From Bacteroidota bacterium (GTDB lineage: Bacteria; Bacteroidota; Bacteroidia; Chitinophagales; Chitinophagaceae), in NCBI GenBank assembly GCA_029561305.1, contig JAKQJG010000200.1:1-40762 (forward strand): a stretch of DNA of 40,762 nt, written 5' to 3'. Under the pieces are notes generated by a model. It was not told the origin of the DNA. It saw only the letters and a list, made by a program, of their open reading frames with translations, and searched no databases. This document shows, piece after piece, positions 17,956-26,876 of the stretch (position 1 is its first letter; the number at the start of each line of letters is the position of its first letter). The translations under genes were made by a program, and so were the position numbers.

Positions 17956-18447
17956 ATGCCATCATTTGACTTCAGCAGTAAAGTAGACCTTCAGACACTG
18001 GATAACGCCATTAATACCGTAAAAAAAGAGATCACTACCCGCTACGATTTTAAGGGTACCCATGTAGTGATTGACTTAAATAAAAAGGATTTTAAGCTAA
18101 GCCTGGAGGCTGACAGCGAGATGAAATTGAGCCAGATACTGGATGTATTGCTGAGCAGGAGTACAAAACAGGGCCTGGCGGCAGAGATTTACGATCTTAC
18201 TAAAGAGCCATTCCAAAGTGGGAAAGTTGTGAAGCAGGAAGTGCCGGTAAAAAACGGCATTAAGCAGGAAGACGCAAAAAAAATTGTGAAGTTGATAAAG
18301 GACAGTGGTATGAAAGTGCAAACTGCCATTATGGATGATATTATACGGGTGACTGGGAAAAAAATAGATGATTTACAGGAAGTTATACAGGCGTCGCGGT
18401 CATGGAATATTGGGGTGGCGCTGCAAACAGTTAATATGAAAAATTAA
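17956..18447 (+). CDS. yajQ: YajQ family (UPF0234) nucleotide-binding protein
   Basis: This 163-residue protein starts MPSFDFSSKVD and contains TRYDFKGT, KDFKLSLEADSEMKL and the later KIVKLIKDSGMKVQ and RVTGKKIDDLQEVI segments, which identify YajQ. Family members bind nucleotides, and some bind cyclic di-GMP or act as phage-transcription cofactors; the role here is unknown. The ATG at 17956 is preferred to TTG at 17941, leaving a 5' leader consistent with the promoter at 17920. Confidence 0.94.
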   Translation: MPSFDFSSKVDLQTLDNAINTVKKEITTRYDFKGTHVVIDLNKKDFKLSLEADSEMKLSQILDVLLSRSTKQGLAAEIYDLTKEPFQSGKVVKQEVPVKNGIKQEDAKKIVKLIKDSGMKVQTAIMDDIIRVTGKKIDDLQEVIQASRSWNIGVALQTVNMKN

Positions 18448-18560
18448 CATGTTATCCCCTGCAACCGTTAACAATTTCTTGTGAGGGTGTATGCAAACTT
18501 TTGATTCAAAAAATTGTCTTTAATTTGAGGCTGTTTCTTTTGAAACAAGGGTGTTTAAAC

Positions 18561-18591
18561 TTTGATCGTAAGCGATAAAAGCTTACTTTTG
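18561..18591 (+). promoter_or_regulatory. Promoter of rpmE2 with internal inverted repeat
   Basis: TTTG (18561-18564), 19 bases, then TACTTTTG (18584-18591): the best promoter in the window. GTAAGC (18568-18573) and GCTTAC (18581-18586) form an inverted repeat in the spacer that could be an operator. bL31 genes are Zur-controlled in several bacteria, but this sequence is not a clear Zur box. Confidence 0.75.
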
Positions 18592-18640
18592 CGGTCTTTA
18601 AAAATTAGCATGGCAAAATCCATGCATTAAAAACTCAATT

Positions 18641-18892
18641 ATGAAAAAAGATTTGCATCCTAAAGGTTACCGTTTTGTAGTATTTAAAGATATGAGTAAT
18701 GGCTACCAGTTTTTAAGCCGTTCTACTGCAGAATCAAGAGAAACAGTAAAGTGGGAAGATGGTAATGAATATCCCGTAGTTAAATTAGAGATTTCTAACA
18801 CCTCACATCCTTTTTACACAGGTAAAAATGTGTTGGTAGATACAGCAGGACGTATTGACAAGTTCAAAAAGCGTTACGGAAAAAAAGATTAA
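18641..18892 (+). CDS. rpmE2: 50S ribosomal protein bL31, type B
   Basis: This 83-residue protein starts [21 protein letters not shown] and contains [11 protein letters not shown] and [13 protein letters not shown]. It has no cysteine, so it is the zinc-independent (C-minus) form of bL31, which in bacteria with two copies replaces the zinc form when zinc is scarce. Whether a zinc form exists elsewhere in this genome is not visible. A consensus promoter lies 50 bases upstream and a terminator follows. Confidence 0.95.
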   Translation: MKKDLHPKGYRFVVFKDMSNGYQFLSRSTAESRETVKWEDGNEYPVVKLEISNTSHPFYTGKNVLVDTAGRIDKFKKRYGKKD

Positions 18893-18942
18893 TAACTATT
18901 TCAATATAGTTTTTAAAGATTGTTTTTCATGGCTATACTTTA

Positions 18943-18977
18943 AATCCCCTACGGTTCTCCGTGGGGATTACTTTTTT
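18943..18977 (+). terminator. Terminator after rpmE2
   Basis: AATCCCC-ACGG pairs with CCGT-GGGGATT (left arm from 18943, right arm to 18969) with one bulged base, followed by a T6 run. Confidence 0.85.
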
Positions 18978-19023
18978 GTGTAATCAGCAGAAGGTCTGCA
19001 TCTCTTCAAAAAATACTGCCTTT

Positions 19024-20829
19024 ATGAAAGAAATCTTTTCAGCCATTTTATTATTTGCATTCACAACTGCCTGGGCCGGCGAAGGAAACAGAAATACAGT
19101 AAAAGCCACCTTGAATGCTGTAACTGTCTTTCGCCAGGGTGCAGAAATGACCCATCTTGCCAAAGCGGATATTGGAAAAGGTAACAACGAACTTGTAATT
19201 GAAAATGTCAGCAATGCAGTTGATATTAATAGTATACAGGTGACTTGTAACGCTCATGTAACAATAATGGGAGTTGAATTTAGTACAGATTTTTTGCAGG
19301 ACGAAACCAAGTCTGCTCTTCAGAAAACACTGGAAGACTCGTTGAGTAAAGTGAATGAACTAATTGAAAAAAACAGGACATCCGTAAATATCACAAACGA
19401 ACTATTGGCAGTGTTGAAGGCCAATAAAGAAATAAAAGGTGCTCAAACCGGACTGAGTGTTGCCGAGTTGGTAAAGTTGATGGATTATTATAAAGGGAAA
19501 TCTACAGAACTGCAAAATGAACTGGCATTACTTGTTCAAAGCCAAAAAAAGCTTTCAGAACTTACGAATAAACTTACCGGCCAAATAGCAGAAGAGCAAA
19601 AAAAGAATGTAAAAACATTTGGAAAATTAGTTTTACAACTGAACTGTGTTGTGCCTGGTAAATACGACTTCAACATTTCTTATGTAACGCCTAATGCACA
19701 CTGGTCAGCTTTTTACGATTTGCGTGCAGACAATGTATCGTCGCCTTTAAAATTAATTTACAGGGCAAAGGTCTTTCAAACAACAGGTATAGACTGGAAA
19801 CAGGTAAAGCTTTCTCTTTCAACTTCCACTCCATCACAAACCGGGAATGCACCTGTATTCAGCACCTGGTTTTTGAGTTATATTAATCCTGTGAGTTTAT
19901 ACGAAAAACAGATATCTGCAGGGAATACCATACAGTCTTTTGACAAGGGGGAAAGCCTTAGCGAAGTTGTTGTTTCATATGGCACTGACGTGAGGGTAAG
20001 AGGGTTGAGTTCAGTCGCTGCCAGCCCACCCTTATACATAGTAAACGGCATTGAAATGCCCGCTGACGAATTTGCTAAATTAGATCCCAATGCAATTAAG
20101 AGTATGGATATTTTAAAGGATGTAAGTGCAACCGGTATATACGGATCGAGAGCTGCGTATGGAGCTGTAGTGATCACTTTAAAAGACGGGCTGGATGATT
20201 ATGTTTCTGTGGCGGATAAAGAACTGAACGTTACTTTTGATATAGACCTTCCGTACGATGTGCCTACTAACGGTAAGGCACAGACGGCAGTTCTGAAGGA
20301 ATACAGTGTACCTGCAAGTTATAAGTTTTATGCCGTACCCAAATTAGATAAGGATGTGTTTTTACTTGCTGAAATTGCTGATTGGGAAAAACTAAACCTT
20401 TTACCTGGAGAAGCCAATATCATTTTTGAGAACACCTATATAGGTAAATCATTTATTGATCCTTCATCAACACAGGACACATTGAACCTAACGGTGGGAA
20501 GAGACAAAAGAGTAGTTGTGAAAAAGGAGAAGCTGACTGATTTCAGCAGTGTGAAGTTTTTAGGAACCAATAAAAAGCAAACCTTTACGTATGAATTAAC
20601 GGTGAAGAACAATAAAAAAGATGCCATTGATATCCTGGTAAAGGACCAGTATCCCATTTCACAAAACAAAGAAGTGGAAGTAGAGTTGATCGAAACAAGC
20701 GGGGCATTAAATAATACAGATACAGGTGTGCTCACCTGGAAGCTGCAGTTGGCACCTGGGGAAACAAAAAAAATGCGGATGAGTTATAGTGTGAAATATC
20801 CGAAGTACAAAACGCTCAATCTGAGATAG
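19024..20829 (+). CDS. DUF4139 / mucoidy-inhibitor-like protein with inserted TonB-plug-like segment
   Basis: This 601-residue secreted protein has a signal peptide (MKEIFSAILLFAFTTAWAGE), an N-terminal DUF4140-like domain (VTVFRQGAEMTH, GNNELVIENVSNAVD), a coiled coil (about residues 90-200) and a DUF4139 beta region (YVTPNAHWSAFYDLR, then ENTYIGKSFIDPS and PGETKKMRMSYSV). In the middle (about 310-389) sits an insert with RVRGLSS, PLYIVNGIEMP and MDILKDVSATGIYGSRAAYG, which is the plug signature of SusC-type TonB receptors. No barrel follows. Role unknown. The ATG at 19024 is preferred over TTG at 18961, which lies in the preceding terminator. Confidence 0.85.
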   Translation: MKEIFSAILLFAFTTAWAGEGNRNTVKATLNAVTVFRQGAEMTHLAKADIGKGNNELVIENVSNAVDINSIQVTCNAHVTIMGVEFSTDFLQDETKSALQKTLEDSLSKVNELIEKNRTSVNITNELLAVLKANKEIKGAQTGLSVAELVKLMDYYKGKSTELQNELALLVQSQKKLSELTNKLTGQIAEEQKKNVKTFGKLVLQLNCVVPGKYDFNISYVTPNAHWSAFYDLRADNVSSPLKLIYRAKVFQTTGIDWKQVKLSLSTSTPSQTGNAPVFSTWFLSYINPVSLYEKQISAGNTIQSFDKGESLSEVVVSYGTDVRVRGLSSVAASPPLYIVNGIEMPADEFAKLDPNAIKSMDILKDVSATGIYGSRAAYGAVVITLKDGLDDYVSVADKELNVTFDIDLPYDVPTNGKAQTAVLKEYSVPASYKFYAVPKLDKDVFLLAEIADWEKLNLLPGEANIIFENTYIGKSFIDPSSTQDTLNLTVGRDKRVVVKKEKLTDFSSVKFLGTNKKQTFTYELTVKNNKKDAIDILVKDQYPISQNKEVEVELIETSGALNNTDTGVLTWKLQLAPGETKKMRMSYSVKYPKYKTLNLR

Positions 20830-20852
20830 GATATTTACAAGGTCTTCATGAA

Positions 20853-20877
20853 GCAGCCTGTCCCAGGCTGCTTTTTT
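20853..20877 (+). terminator. Terminator after the DUF4139 gene
   Basis: GCAGCCTG, loop TCC, CAGGCTGC, then six T. Confidence 0.92.
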
Positions 20878-20957
20878 CGTTCACAAGATTATCAATTTGC
20901 TGAATTTTTTTGAGCCTTTCCCTGGGCAGTAAATACCGTTAGGTTCCGTGTAGGCCT

Positions 20958-20965
20958 TATCTTTA
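20958..20965 (+). promoter_or_regulatory. Possible -7 element for the MFS gene
   Basis: TATCTTTA differs from consensus in the last base and ends only 8 bases before the ATG at 20974, which would give a leaderless or nearly leaderless transcript. Confidence 0.35.
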
Positions 20966-20973
20966 CCACCGCC

Positions 20974-22185
20974 ATGATCACTTCCACCAAAAAATTATAC
21001 AGGGAAGCATACGCCGGTCTTTCTGAAAGTACCTGGTGGCTGTCGCTTGTAATGCTCATCAACAGGAGCGGAACCATGGTAGTGCCGTTTATGACCATGT
21101 ATATGACGCAGCATATGAAGGTGGGTATTGGTAAGGCTGCGGTGGTAATGAGCTTGTTTGGCGCAGGTTCTGTTGCAGGTTCCTTACTGGGTGGAAAAAT
21201 CACAGACAAAATTGGTTTTTATTATGTTCAGATGTTTACCCTTATTGGGGGTGGTATTATGTTTATTGTGCTGGGGCAAATGACAAGTTATACTTCCATC
21301 TGTGTCGCTTCCTTTTTTTTGAGTATGATAAATGAGGCGTTCAGGCCGGCTAATACAGTAGCGGTTGCTCATTACAGCACGGAACAAAACAGAACAAGGT
21401 CTTATTCGCTCAACAGGCTTGCCATCAACCTGGGTTGGGCTGTTGGTGGTGCATTGGGTGGTTTTGTAGCGGGTTATAATTACCAATTGTTATTCTGGGT
21501 GGATGGTTTTACCAATATAGGGGCGGGTATTTTATTGTATAATGTTTTATCTCCTTCCAGGAATGCGGCTACAAAGCAGGTACATGCAAAGGAATTAACA
21601 CCTGCTGCATCTGTTTACAAAGACCGTATCTATCTCTTCTTTGTTTTGCTGCAAATTGTTTTCGCTATTTGTTTTTTCCAGCTATTCACTATACTGCCCG
21701 TTTTTTTTAAAGAGGAATGGCATTTATCAGAACCATTTATCGGTTTTACCATGGCGCTAAATGGCCTGCTGATTGCCGTAATAGAAATGGTGCTGGTGTA
21801 CAGGCTTGAAGGAAGGCGTCCTTATCTTCATTTTATCTCGGCAGGCGTGTTGCTGATAGGTGTGTCGTATGCCATGCTGAATGGGAGTGCGGTATATGCT
21901 GTTTCATTGGCCATCCTTTCCTCTATTGTAATTACAATAGGAGAAATGCTCTCCATGCCATTTATGAATTCATTTTGGATTAGAAGGACAACCAACAGCA
22001 ACAGGGGTCAGTATGCAGGGTTGTATACCATGGCCTGGTCAATGGCACAGGTGGTGGGCCCGTTAACAAGCGGCCAGGTGGCTGAAAAATATGGGTATGA
22101 TGTGTTGTGGTGGGCAACGGGTGGTATATGTTTATTGTTGAGTATCATATACTGGTTGTTACAAAAATTTGCAGCCAACAAATAA
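20974..22185 (+). CDS. Major facilitator superfamily transporter
   Basis: This 403-residue polytopic protein has about 12 hydrophobic segments, with FGAGSVAGSLLGGKITDKIG matching the MFS loop 2-3 motif (G-x-x-x-D-x-x-G), and a second-half start at DRIYLFFVLLQIVFA. NEAFRPANTVAVAHYS and GQYAGLYTMAWSMAQVVGPL resemble the drug/proton antiporter (DHA1-like) group. Substrate cannot be named. It is preceded by a terminator and stands alone. Confidence 0.9.
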   Translation: MITSTKKLYREAYAGLSESTWWLSLVMLINRSGTMVVPFMTMYMTQHMKVGIGKAAVVMSLFGAGSVAGSLLGGKITDKIGFYYVQMFTLIGGGIMFIVLGQMTSYTSICVASFFLSMINEAFRPANTVAVAHYSTEQNRTRSYSLNRLAINLGWAVGGALGGFVAGYNYQLLFWVDGFTNIGAGILLYNVLSPSRNAATKQVHAKELTPAASVYKDRIYLFFVLLQIVFAICFFQLFTILPVFFKEEWHLSEPFIGFTMALNGLLIAVIEMVLVYRLEGRRPYLHFISAGVLLIGVSYAMLNGSAVYAVSLAILSSIVITIGEMLSMPFMNSFWIRRTTNSNRGQYAGLYTMAWSMAQVVGPLTSGQVAEKYGYDVLWWATGGICLLLSIIYWLLQKFAANK

Positions 22186-22310
22186 TGTTCTTTATTACAA
22201 CGCAACCAATTGCTTAAATTCCCAATCTTGTAATCTACAACCTTTTATTGTAGTTTTTAAAACCAGAAAACAGGGGCAGCGTGCCATTGTTTAATTTTAT
22301 ACCAAGCTAT

Positions 22311-22856
22311 ATGACAAATAATTTTACCCATACCTGGCATTATCATCTTGTAAGTATGGATAATTCATTTTCCCTTTACTTCAACGACAGGCTGATTGCC
22401 ATTATCACCAGGCCTTCCAGTGGCCACTGGCCGGTTCATGCAAGCATTAATGAAAAGATGTATTCTTTTTCCAAGAAACATTTGTTACAAAGCGATGTAC
22501 AGATCACCGATGCCATTACAGGAGAAAAGGTCGCCATTATTAAAATGCCTTTTCTTTCGTCAATCTTTTCTAAAGCAACTATCAGCTTTACTAACGGTGA
22601 AGAATACACCTGGTACACCAACAACTTTTTTTCATTGCACTGGAAATGGAAAAAAGGAAATGACCGCATTGTGGATGCGATTGACAACCTGGCGGCTAAA
22701 AAGCATAACGGGGTAATTGCAATTAAAGACTACAAAGCCGGTACCGACCTGCTGATCATTGCCGGGTTCTTTTTGTCCTTGTTAAAGCGAAGCAAACTTT
22801 CCCTGGGTATAAGAGGTTTGAAGAGGAGGGGATTGCCGCTTTCAAAAGCCAATTAA
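22311..22856 (+). CDS. Unrecognised protein, beta-rich with C-terminal hydrophobic segment
   Basis: A 181-residue protein starting MTNNFTHTWHYHLVSMDNS. The body alternates short strands (SLYFNDRLIAIITRP, KMYSFSKKHLLQSDVQITD, EKVAIIKMPFL, ATISFTNGEEYTWY), faintly like the LURP-one/tubby-type barrel, though this is only a resemblance. The C-terminus has a hydrophobic stretch (LLIIAGFFLSLL) followed by basic residues, perhaps membrane-associated. The frame is open to a GTG at 22281, but the ATG at 22311 is preferred. It ends 5 bases from the convergent GLPGLI-like gene. Confidence 0.6.
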   Translation: MTNNFTHTWHYHLVSMDNSFSLYFNDRLIAIITRPSSGHWPVHASINEKMYSFSKKHLLQSDVQITDAITGEKVAIIKMPFLSSIFSKATISFTNGEEYTWYTNNFFSLHWKWKKGNDRIVDAIDNLAAKKHNGVIAIKDYKAGTDLLIIAGFFLSLLKRSKLSLGIRGLKRRGLPLSKAN

Positions 22857-22861
22857 AACTG

Positions 22862-23512
22862 CTAATCGCTGTTATCTTCAGCAGTGTACTTTCTCAACTG
22901 TATACCTGCAGACGGGATGACAAAAATTTCTTTTGCAATAACCTCCCTGCTTACCTGTGATGCCTTGAATACAACCATGCCCCGCCTGGAAGTATGTTCA
23001 TATTGCAGTACCATACCCGGTACACAGGTAAAAGATGGTTCGGTAAAGCCATTGGCTGGTTTTATACTGCTGGTATAATAAGCAACTATTTTATCGCCGG
23101 AAGTTAAATGAATGACTGCTTTTTTGCACCAGTAACCCGCAATCAACATTGAATCGTTTTCAAAACTGCAGTCAGCATCTTCATATTTTTTATTAAAACC
23201 CTCCCATTGCGGGGCAGATAAATTAAAACGGTATTTTTTTGCTCCTGATTCTTTGATCACTGCCGCCTGTTTTAGTGTACTGTCGTACTCAAAGAAGATG
23301 CTTTCCATGCGCATAAGTGATACCATTCTTATTCTTGCTTTGTTCCCGGCAATAAATACAGTCCTGGTACCGCCATTATAGGTTTCTTCCAACCCGGTAG
23401 ATCTTTTAGTTTTGCTGATGCTGATGTCGTATACAATGGTAAGATCATTGTGCTGCTGGGCCAAGCCCTGCCCTGCAATCAACAACCATATCAACAGCAA
23501 TGATATTCGCAT
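22862..23512 (-). CDS. GLPGLI-like secreted protein
   Basis: This 216-residue protein has a signal peptide (MRISLLLIWLLIAGQGLAQQ) and the sequence pattern of Bacteroidota GLPGLI or DUF4412-like proteins: LTIVYDISISK near the start, AGYWCKKAVI, IVAYYTSSIKPANG, and TCVPGMVLQYE in place of the GLPGLI motif. Function unknown. It is the third gene of a minus-strand operon, 14 bases after the putative anti-sigma gene, so it may be a target or partner of that sigma system. Confidence 0.75.
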   Translation of the reverse strand: MRISLLLIWLLIAGQGLAQQHNDLTIVYDISISKTKRSTGLEETYNGGTRTVFIAGNKARIRMVSLMRMESIFFEYDSTLKQAAVIKESGAKKYRFNLSAPQWEGFNKKYEDADCSFENDSMLIAGYWCKKAVIHLTSGDKIVAYYTSSIKPANGFTEPSFTCVPGMVLQYEHTSRRGMVVFKASQVSREVIAKEIFVIPSAGIQLRKYTAEDNSD

Positions 23513-23526
23513 AGAAAAATAAGCAG

Positions 23527-24372
23527 TTAGTTTTTCATTAAGAACTCGCTCAGGTCAATGATGTCAGCAGGATTCTTATCCAGTTCTTTGTCAAAATATT
23601 TTTCATCCTTCTTTTTCCACTTTTCAAACTTCCTTTTAGCCCGTTTTGCTTTCCTGGCCATATTGCCATTCTTTTTGGTAAGATATACTTCCTGCAGCAT
23701 GGCCACCATTTTATCACTCAGGTTTACATAGGAGAATTGGTTAAGCGTAACTCTTTTTTCTTTTAGTGCTTTGGTAAATAATTTTTCTTTACCATATTCT
23801 TTATAATTCACCAATGTAAAGAACAGGTCGTTGTTATAAAAACCCGCTTGTTCACTGTAGTGTTGCTTTTTTTCATTTTTTGTATTTCCTGTGGCCGTCG
23901 CTGCCTTTGCAAGAGCTGGTTGTTGTGCAGCAGCACCCGCCAATGCCGTAGTATCCTGTGCGGAATCGATCATCAAATTAACTGCGGATTCTTTATTCAT
24001 CCGGGCTCCTGCATATTGCTCATTATTGACCCCATTTTTATCGTCCGGCATAGCAGCCATATAAATAAACGCACCGGTAACAGCCAGTGCCAGTACAGCC
24101 GCTAACCGCTTGAAATTTTGGGAGATAACTATTGTTTGTTTCTTTGCTGGTGAATTTTTTTCACCTCTCAATAAGGATCTAAAATCCAGTTCAGGTGCCT
24201 GTATACTAAAGGCCTGGAGTTTTTCAAAAGCGTTTTTTGGAGCTTCCTCACTGTGATCTCTACCCTCATTTAACAGCAATATATTCTCCCATGCCTTTTC
24301 AAAAGCACCTGCAGGAGGTGTGAGTTCATGTTCCTGCAATGGTTTTAATATGTTGCTGTATTTGTCAGCCAT
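23527..24372 (-). CDS. Putative anti-sigma factor (single-pass membrane protein)
   Basis: This 281-residue protein has an N-terminal cytoplasmic part (about 85 residues), one membrane helix (RLAAVLALAVTGAFIYMAAM) and an Ala- and Lys-rich periplasmic part with a basic segment (KAKRAKRKFEKWKKKDEKYF). Its start codon overlaps the end of the ECF sigma gene by 8 bases, the arrangement of a sigma/anti-sigma pair. No recognisable zinc-binding anti-sigma motif was seen, so the role is inferred from topology and context. Confidence 0.65.
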   Translation of the reverse strand: MADKYSNILKPLQEHELTPPAGAFEKAWENILLLNEGRDHSEEAPKNAFEKLQAFSIQAPELDFRSLLRGEKNSPAKKQTIVISQNFKRLAAVLALAVTGAFIYMAAMPDDKNGVNNEQYAGARMNKESAVNLMIDSAQDTTALAGAAAQQPALAKAATATGNTKNEKKQHYSEQAGFYNNDLFFTLVNYKEYGKEKLFTKALKEKRVTLNQFSYVNLSDKMVAMLQEVYLTKKNGNMARKAKRAKRKFEKWKKKDEKYFDKELDKNPADIIDLSEFLMKN

Positions 24373-24943
24373 TGATTGCCTGTATATTTTTCTGCAAAAT
24401 CACTTTTGCTCTTGATAACTGTGATTTGCTGGTGCCTTCGCTGATGCCGAGCATTTCGCCTATTTCCTTATGCGTATACCCTTCTACTAAGTAAAGGTTT
24501 ACGACTAGCCGGTAACCGCCTGGTAATTCCTGGATAACTTTATGCAAGTCGGATTGCGAAAGCCTGTCAATGCCGTTTAATTCATTTGTTGGTACGTCGT
24601 TATTATCAGAAAGCTCTGCGTATAATAGTTTTTGTTTTGTTTTCAAATGGTCCAGGCAGCTGTTTACAAAAATGCGCCGGGCCCAACCCTCAAAAGAGCC
24701 GGTTCCCTGGTATTTATTAAGGTTTCTGTAAAGCCGTATTAATCCTTCCTGGAATACATCATCTGCGTCGTGGTTGTTGCCTGTGTAGCGTACGCACAAG
24801 CTGTACATTTTACCCGACAACATACTATAAATCTCACGGAAGGCTTTTTCATCTTCCTGTATGGCCATCTGTAGCAAGACTGACAGCGGCCGGGAAAGGT
24901 TGCCTTGCGGATTTATATAATTTGTAGCAGCCTGTGTGGCCAT
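24365..24943 (-). CDS. ECF RNA polymerase sigma factor
   Basis: This 192-residue protein has sigma region 2 (FREIYSMLSGKMYSLCVRYTG, cut as FREIYSML and LCVRYTGN; DADDVFQEGLIRLYRNL; WARRIFVNSCLDHLK) and region 4 (IQELPGGYRLVVNLYLVEGYTHKEIGEML with helix-turn-helix GISEGTSKSQLSRAK). It would direct RNA polymerase to a dedicated promoter set. The ATG at 24943 is chosen because the residues upstream (frame open to 25039) have no sigma character. It is first in the operon with the anti-sigma and GLPGLI-like genes. Confidence 0.92.
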   Translation of the reverse strand: MATQAATNYINPQGNLSRPLSVLLQMAIQEDEKAFREIYSMLSGKMYSLCVRYTGNNHDADDVFQEGLIRLYRNLNKYQGTGSFEGWARRIFVNSCLDHLKTKQKLLYAELSDNNDVPTNELNGIDRLSQSDLHKVIQELPGGYRLVVNLYLVEGYTHKEIGEMLGISEGTSKSQLSRAKVILQKNIQAING

Positions 24944-25204
24944 GCTTGTGGAATTAGTGGTAAAATTATTGCAGCGCAAATTAAGGTAAAGCGGGCAATA
25001 AAGGGCAATTGCTGTGATGTTAAAAGTGTAGTAAAGCATCCATGTTGTATAGACTGAATTATAATCAGGTTCTGCATTTGCAGGTAATGAGCATATTGTG
25101 CTGCACTAACTGATGTCCCCTGAAAAGAATACATGTTATACGGACCTTCAAAAAAGCTGGCACGTATTTCCTTGTTATTGCTGCTATTAAATATCGATAC
25201 AACT

Positions 25205-26077
25205 ATGAAAAATTACCTTTTGGGTGCTGCTTTATTTGCCACTTTATTTCTTTGCTATTGTAACCCGCAGGAAACTGCAACGGCACCTGTAAAAGCCAAA
25301 AAACTTATTGATAGAAAAAAGCCTGTGGCTGCTATCAGTTATCATTACGAACAGGGAAAACGTTGGGTGAATGATCACAAGGGCGATACTGCCTTTCTAC
25401 GGCTTGTGGCCACTATCAACAGGGCTGATGTAAAACATATTGCTGCAATGGACAGTATTCTCGTGCCATCTGATTCAATTGCAGATATGGCCTACTATCT
25501 TCCCTTTCCGGTAACCGTAGAAGCAATTAAGGAAATAGATAAGATCATTTTCTTTTCTTATGCCACACAAGCATTTGCAGCGTACGAAAATGGGGAAATG
25601 ATTTACACAGGTGCCACAAATATGGGTAGAAAAAAAGACCCCACGCCAACCGGGTTATTTTATACCAACTGGAAAGCTGAAACAACCACCAGCACCTTTA
25701 ACGACGAATGGGAATTAAAATGGAATTTTAATATTGAAAACAAACTGGGTGTTGGTTGGCACCAGTATGAAATGCCCGGCTATCCTGCCTCTCACTCCTG
25801 CCTGCGGTTGATGGAAGAAGATGCAAAATATTTATATGAATGGGCCCATCAATGGGAATTGGATAAAAAGGAAGCGGTCATCTTAAAAGGAACACCCGTG
25901 ATTGTATTTGGCAATTATGATTTTGAAGGAGTAAAACCATGGTCTGCCCTTGCCGCCAATCCACGTGCACTTGATATATCAGCAGCAACTATCCCGGGAA
26001 TTGTAAGCACATATTTACCACAAATTATTGCCGAACAGGATAAAAGAAATAAAAGAACGGTTGAAGATGGCATGTGA
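25205..26077 (+). CDS. L,D-transpeptidase (YkuD-family) lipoprotein or secreted enzyme
   Basis: This 290-residue protein has an N-terminal signal (MKNYLLGAALFATLFLC) and a catalytic domain with the L,D-transpeptidase motif: His186 in GVGWHQYEMPG and SHSCLR with catalytic Cys199. Family enzymes form 3-3 cross-links in peptidoglycan or attach proteins to it. A YCN after the hydrophobic core could be a lipidation site, though it does not fit the lipobox well. The ATG at 25205 is preferred to the upstream ATG at 25133, which would add residues before the signal peptide. It converges with the ankyrin gene. Confidence 0.88.
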   Translation: MKNYLLGAALFATLFLCYCNPQETATAPVKAKKLIDRKKPVAAISYHYEQGKRWVNDHKGDTAFLRLVATINRADVKHIAAMDSILVPSDSIADMAYYLPFPVTVEAIKEIDKIIFFSYATQAFAAYENGEMIYTGATNMGRKKDPTPTGLFYTNWKAETTTSTFNDEWELKWNFNIENKLGVGWHQYEMPGYPASHSCLRLMEEDAKYLYEWAHQWELDKKEAVILKGTPVIVFGNYDFEGVKPWSALAANPRALDISAATIPGIVSTYLPQIIAEQDKRNKRTVEDGM

Positions 26078-26101
26078 TAATAAAATATTTTTCATCAATT
26101 A

Positions 26102-26845
26102 TTAACTATATAGATACTTATTGGGCACATTTGACGGACTATAATCCATATCATATTTCGCTTTAATCAACAACGAAACAATTTCATAGATATCTTTTTC
26201 ATTTCTTTGAAATTGCCTGAGCAAACCCATCATTGAATAACTAACGGGATTTACGGATGGAATAAATGTTTCCCAATCGTAACCCTTGCCCCAAATAAGG
26301 CCTTTTACAGTTATTCCCAGGTCGGGTTGTAGTGAAAGTAAAAACTTTAAAACATCCAGGCTTTTACTGGCGTCCTGGTTCACCGTATGAAAGATGGGTG
26401 TATGACCACCAAAGCCATGCTCGTCGAATCCGGCTGTTGCATTCACATCTGCCCCGTGTTGCACAAGGATTTTTGCACAAGCCAAATGATTGTACTCCGC
26501 ACAAATATGCAAAAGCGATGCTTCGTGCAGTGGTGTAAACGTACAGTTAAGCGAATAGCTTTTTCTGATGGCATCTGGATCTGCACTTAATTGGGGATCA
26601 AGCAAAACCGGTTCATCTAATAACACTGATAGTAAAACCTTGTCCTCAAAGATTAACCCATGATCCACAAATTCCTGCAGGCAGGTTTTGAACAAAGGGC
26701 CACGGGTGTACATATTGATAAGTTCATACACAAGGGGTTGGCTATGTACGATTGCATTTGGGCTTACTCCGTTTGCAAAGCATTCCCTTATTCCCTCAAC
26801 TGAATGAAGCTCAAAGGCTGTGATGATCTTCTGTAAATAATCCAT
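26102..26845 (-). CDS. Ankyrin repeat protein
   Basis: This 247-residue protein has at least two ankyrin repeats: FTPLHEASLLHICAEYNHLACAKILVQHGADVNA and GHTPIFHTVNQ...LDVLKFLLSLQPDLGI, with flanking helical segments (VEGIRECFANGVSPNA) that look like degenerate repeats. No signal peptide or membrane segment, so probably a cytoplasmic protein-binding scaffold. Last gene of the operon 28673-26102, 31 bases after the RibD-like gene. Confidence 0.85.
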   Translation of the reverse strand: MDYLQKIITAFELHSVEGIRECFANGVSPNAIVHSQPLVYELINMYTRGPLFKTCLQEFVDHGLIFEDKVLLSVLLDEPVLLDPQLSADPDAIRKSYSLNCTFTPLHEASLLHICAEYNHLACAKILVQHGADVNATAGFDEHGFGGHTPIFHTVNQDASKSLDVLKFLLSLQPDLGITVKGLIWGKGYDWETFIPSVNPVSYSMMGLLRQFQRNEKDIYEIVSLLIKAKYDMDYSPSNVPNKYLYS

Positions 26846-26876
26846 TTTATTTTTGTGAAATAGTCATTTGATCATT

